DNA from: Rubrobacter sp.
Lineage (GTDB): Bacteria; Actinomycetota; Rubrobacteria; Rubrobacterales; Rubrobacteraceae
DNA length: 7,418 nucleotides
Direction: 5' to 3'
NCBI GenBank assembly: GCA_013695335.1
Contig: JACDAR010000296.1
Coordinates: forward strand, 1-7,418
Below the pieces are notes generated by a model, which made no database searches, was not told the DNA's origin, and was given only the letters and a program-made list of their open reading frames with translations. Made by a program: the position numbers and the translations under genes. The first letter of the stretch is position 1, and the number at the start of each line of letters is the position of its first letter. This document shows, one piece after another, positions 6,940 through 7,418 of this stretch.

Positions 6940-7418
6940 ATGAACTTGCAGACTCTGGAAGATACGGCAAGGAAGATGGTCGGGCCGGGCCGGGGCATCC
7001 TGGCCGCGGACGAGAGCTTCGGCACCATAGGCAAACGGTTCGACGCCGTCGGCATCGAATCCAACGAAGAGAACCGCCGCGACTACCGCGAGATGCTCTT
7101 CACCACGCCAGGCATCGGGGAGTATCTATCCGGTGTGATCCTGTTCGACGAGACAATCCGCCAGGAGGCGTCAGATGGCACGCCGCTGCCAAGGGTACTC
7201 GAAGATCAGGGCGTGATGCCAGGCATCAAAGTGGACGGAAGCACGGTTGACATGCCCCTCGCCCCAGGCGAGAAGTTCACCCAGGGCCTCGACAAGCTCG
7301 CGGACCGGCTCGAAGAGTACCGTGAGATGGGCGCCCGCTTCACCAAATGGCGGGCTGTCATCACCATCGGCGAAGGCATCCCAACCGCCAGGTGCGTGGA
7401 CGCCAACGCGCACGCCCT
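6940..7418 (+). CDS. Class I fructose-bisphosphate aldolase, 5' part (cut by window edge)
   Basis: The first 159 residues are present. The enzyme reversibly splits fructose 1,6-bisphosphate into dihydroxyacetone phosphate and glyceraldehyde 3-phosphate in glycolysis and gluconeogenesis, through a Schiff base and without metal. The sequence follows the plant/animal-type family closely: GRGILAADES (17-26, D24 corresponding to Asp33 of the rabbit enzyme), SGVILFDETIRQ, PGIKVDGS with K97 (rabbit Lys107), and ARFTKWRAVI with K136 and R138 (rabbit Lys146 and Arg148). The Schiff-base lysine would lie beyond the right edge. The usual length is about 340-360 residues, so a little under half is seen. 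ATG 6940 is preceded by AAAGGAGG (6928-6935) at a four-base spacing. It appears to be the first gene of its transcript. Confidence 0.95.
   Translation, partial: MNLQTLEDTARKMVGPGRGILAADESFGTIGKRFDAVGIESNEENRRDYREMLFTTPGIGEYLSGVILFDETIRQEASDGTPLPRVLEDQGVMPGIKVDGSTVDMPLAPGEKFTQGLDKLADRLEEYREMGARFTKWRAVITIGEGIPTARCVDANAHA

Noticed and set aside
6387..6970. Two minus-strand frames (6387-6794 and 6689-6970) across the intergenic region
   Set aside because: They have no convincing start site or recognised motif, and they run antisense through the small exported gene, the strong hairpin or the aldolase start.
7171..7413. Minus-strand frames inside the aldolase gene
   Set aside because: They are complementary shadows of a strongly conserved aldolase coding sequence.

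Overview
The window looks like chromosomal DNA from a GC-rich bacterium (about 60% G+C by eye). The start sites carry strong AGGAGG-type ribosome binding sites. The gene content fits a high-GC Gram-positive such as a Rubrobacter-like actinobacterium, but that assignment is only a guess from gene style and was not tested.

Left part (1-3529, all + strand): the window opens inside an acetamidase/formamidase gene, of which the C-terminal ~200 residues are present. Six bases later comes a small protein with two membrane segments and a coiled-coil tail. After a 92-base gap with a possible promoter there is a tight two-gene unit. It encodes a four-helix membrane protein and, overlapping it by ATGA, a 625-residue protein. 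That protein joins a Vps62-like aromatic/His-rich domain to a long coiled coil and four C-terminal membrane helices. This pair is the least understood and most interesting part of the window.

Middle (3531-4165): a DUF433 / DUF5615 gene pair, the typical layout of a predicted toxin-antitoxin-like module. The two genes overlap by 20 bases. They are preceded by a TATAAT box that is partly embedded in a long inverted repeat. The second gene is visibly more AT-rich than its neighbours and may have been acquired. A bulged hairpin closes the module against the convergent gene.

Right part (4172-7418): on the - strand is a full-length DUF255 / thioredoxin-like protein of the YyaL/SSP411 family. Divergent from it, on the + strand, is a 71-residue predicted exported protein with two cysteines, followed by a strong hairpin. 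About 250 bases without a recognisable gene lead to a class I fructose-bisphosphate aldolase gene that runs off the right edge.

The genes do not form one obvious pathway. Amide hydrolysis, glycolysis/gluconeogenesis and the DUF255 protein are housekeeping-type functions. The membrane pair and the DUF433/DUF5615 module are accessory.
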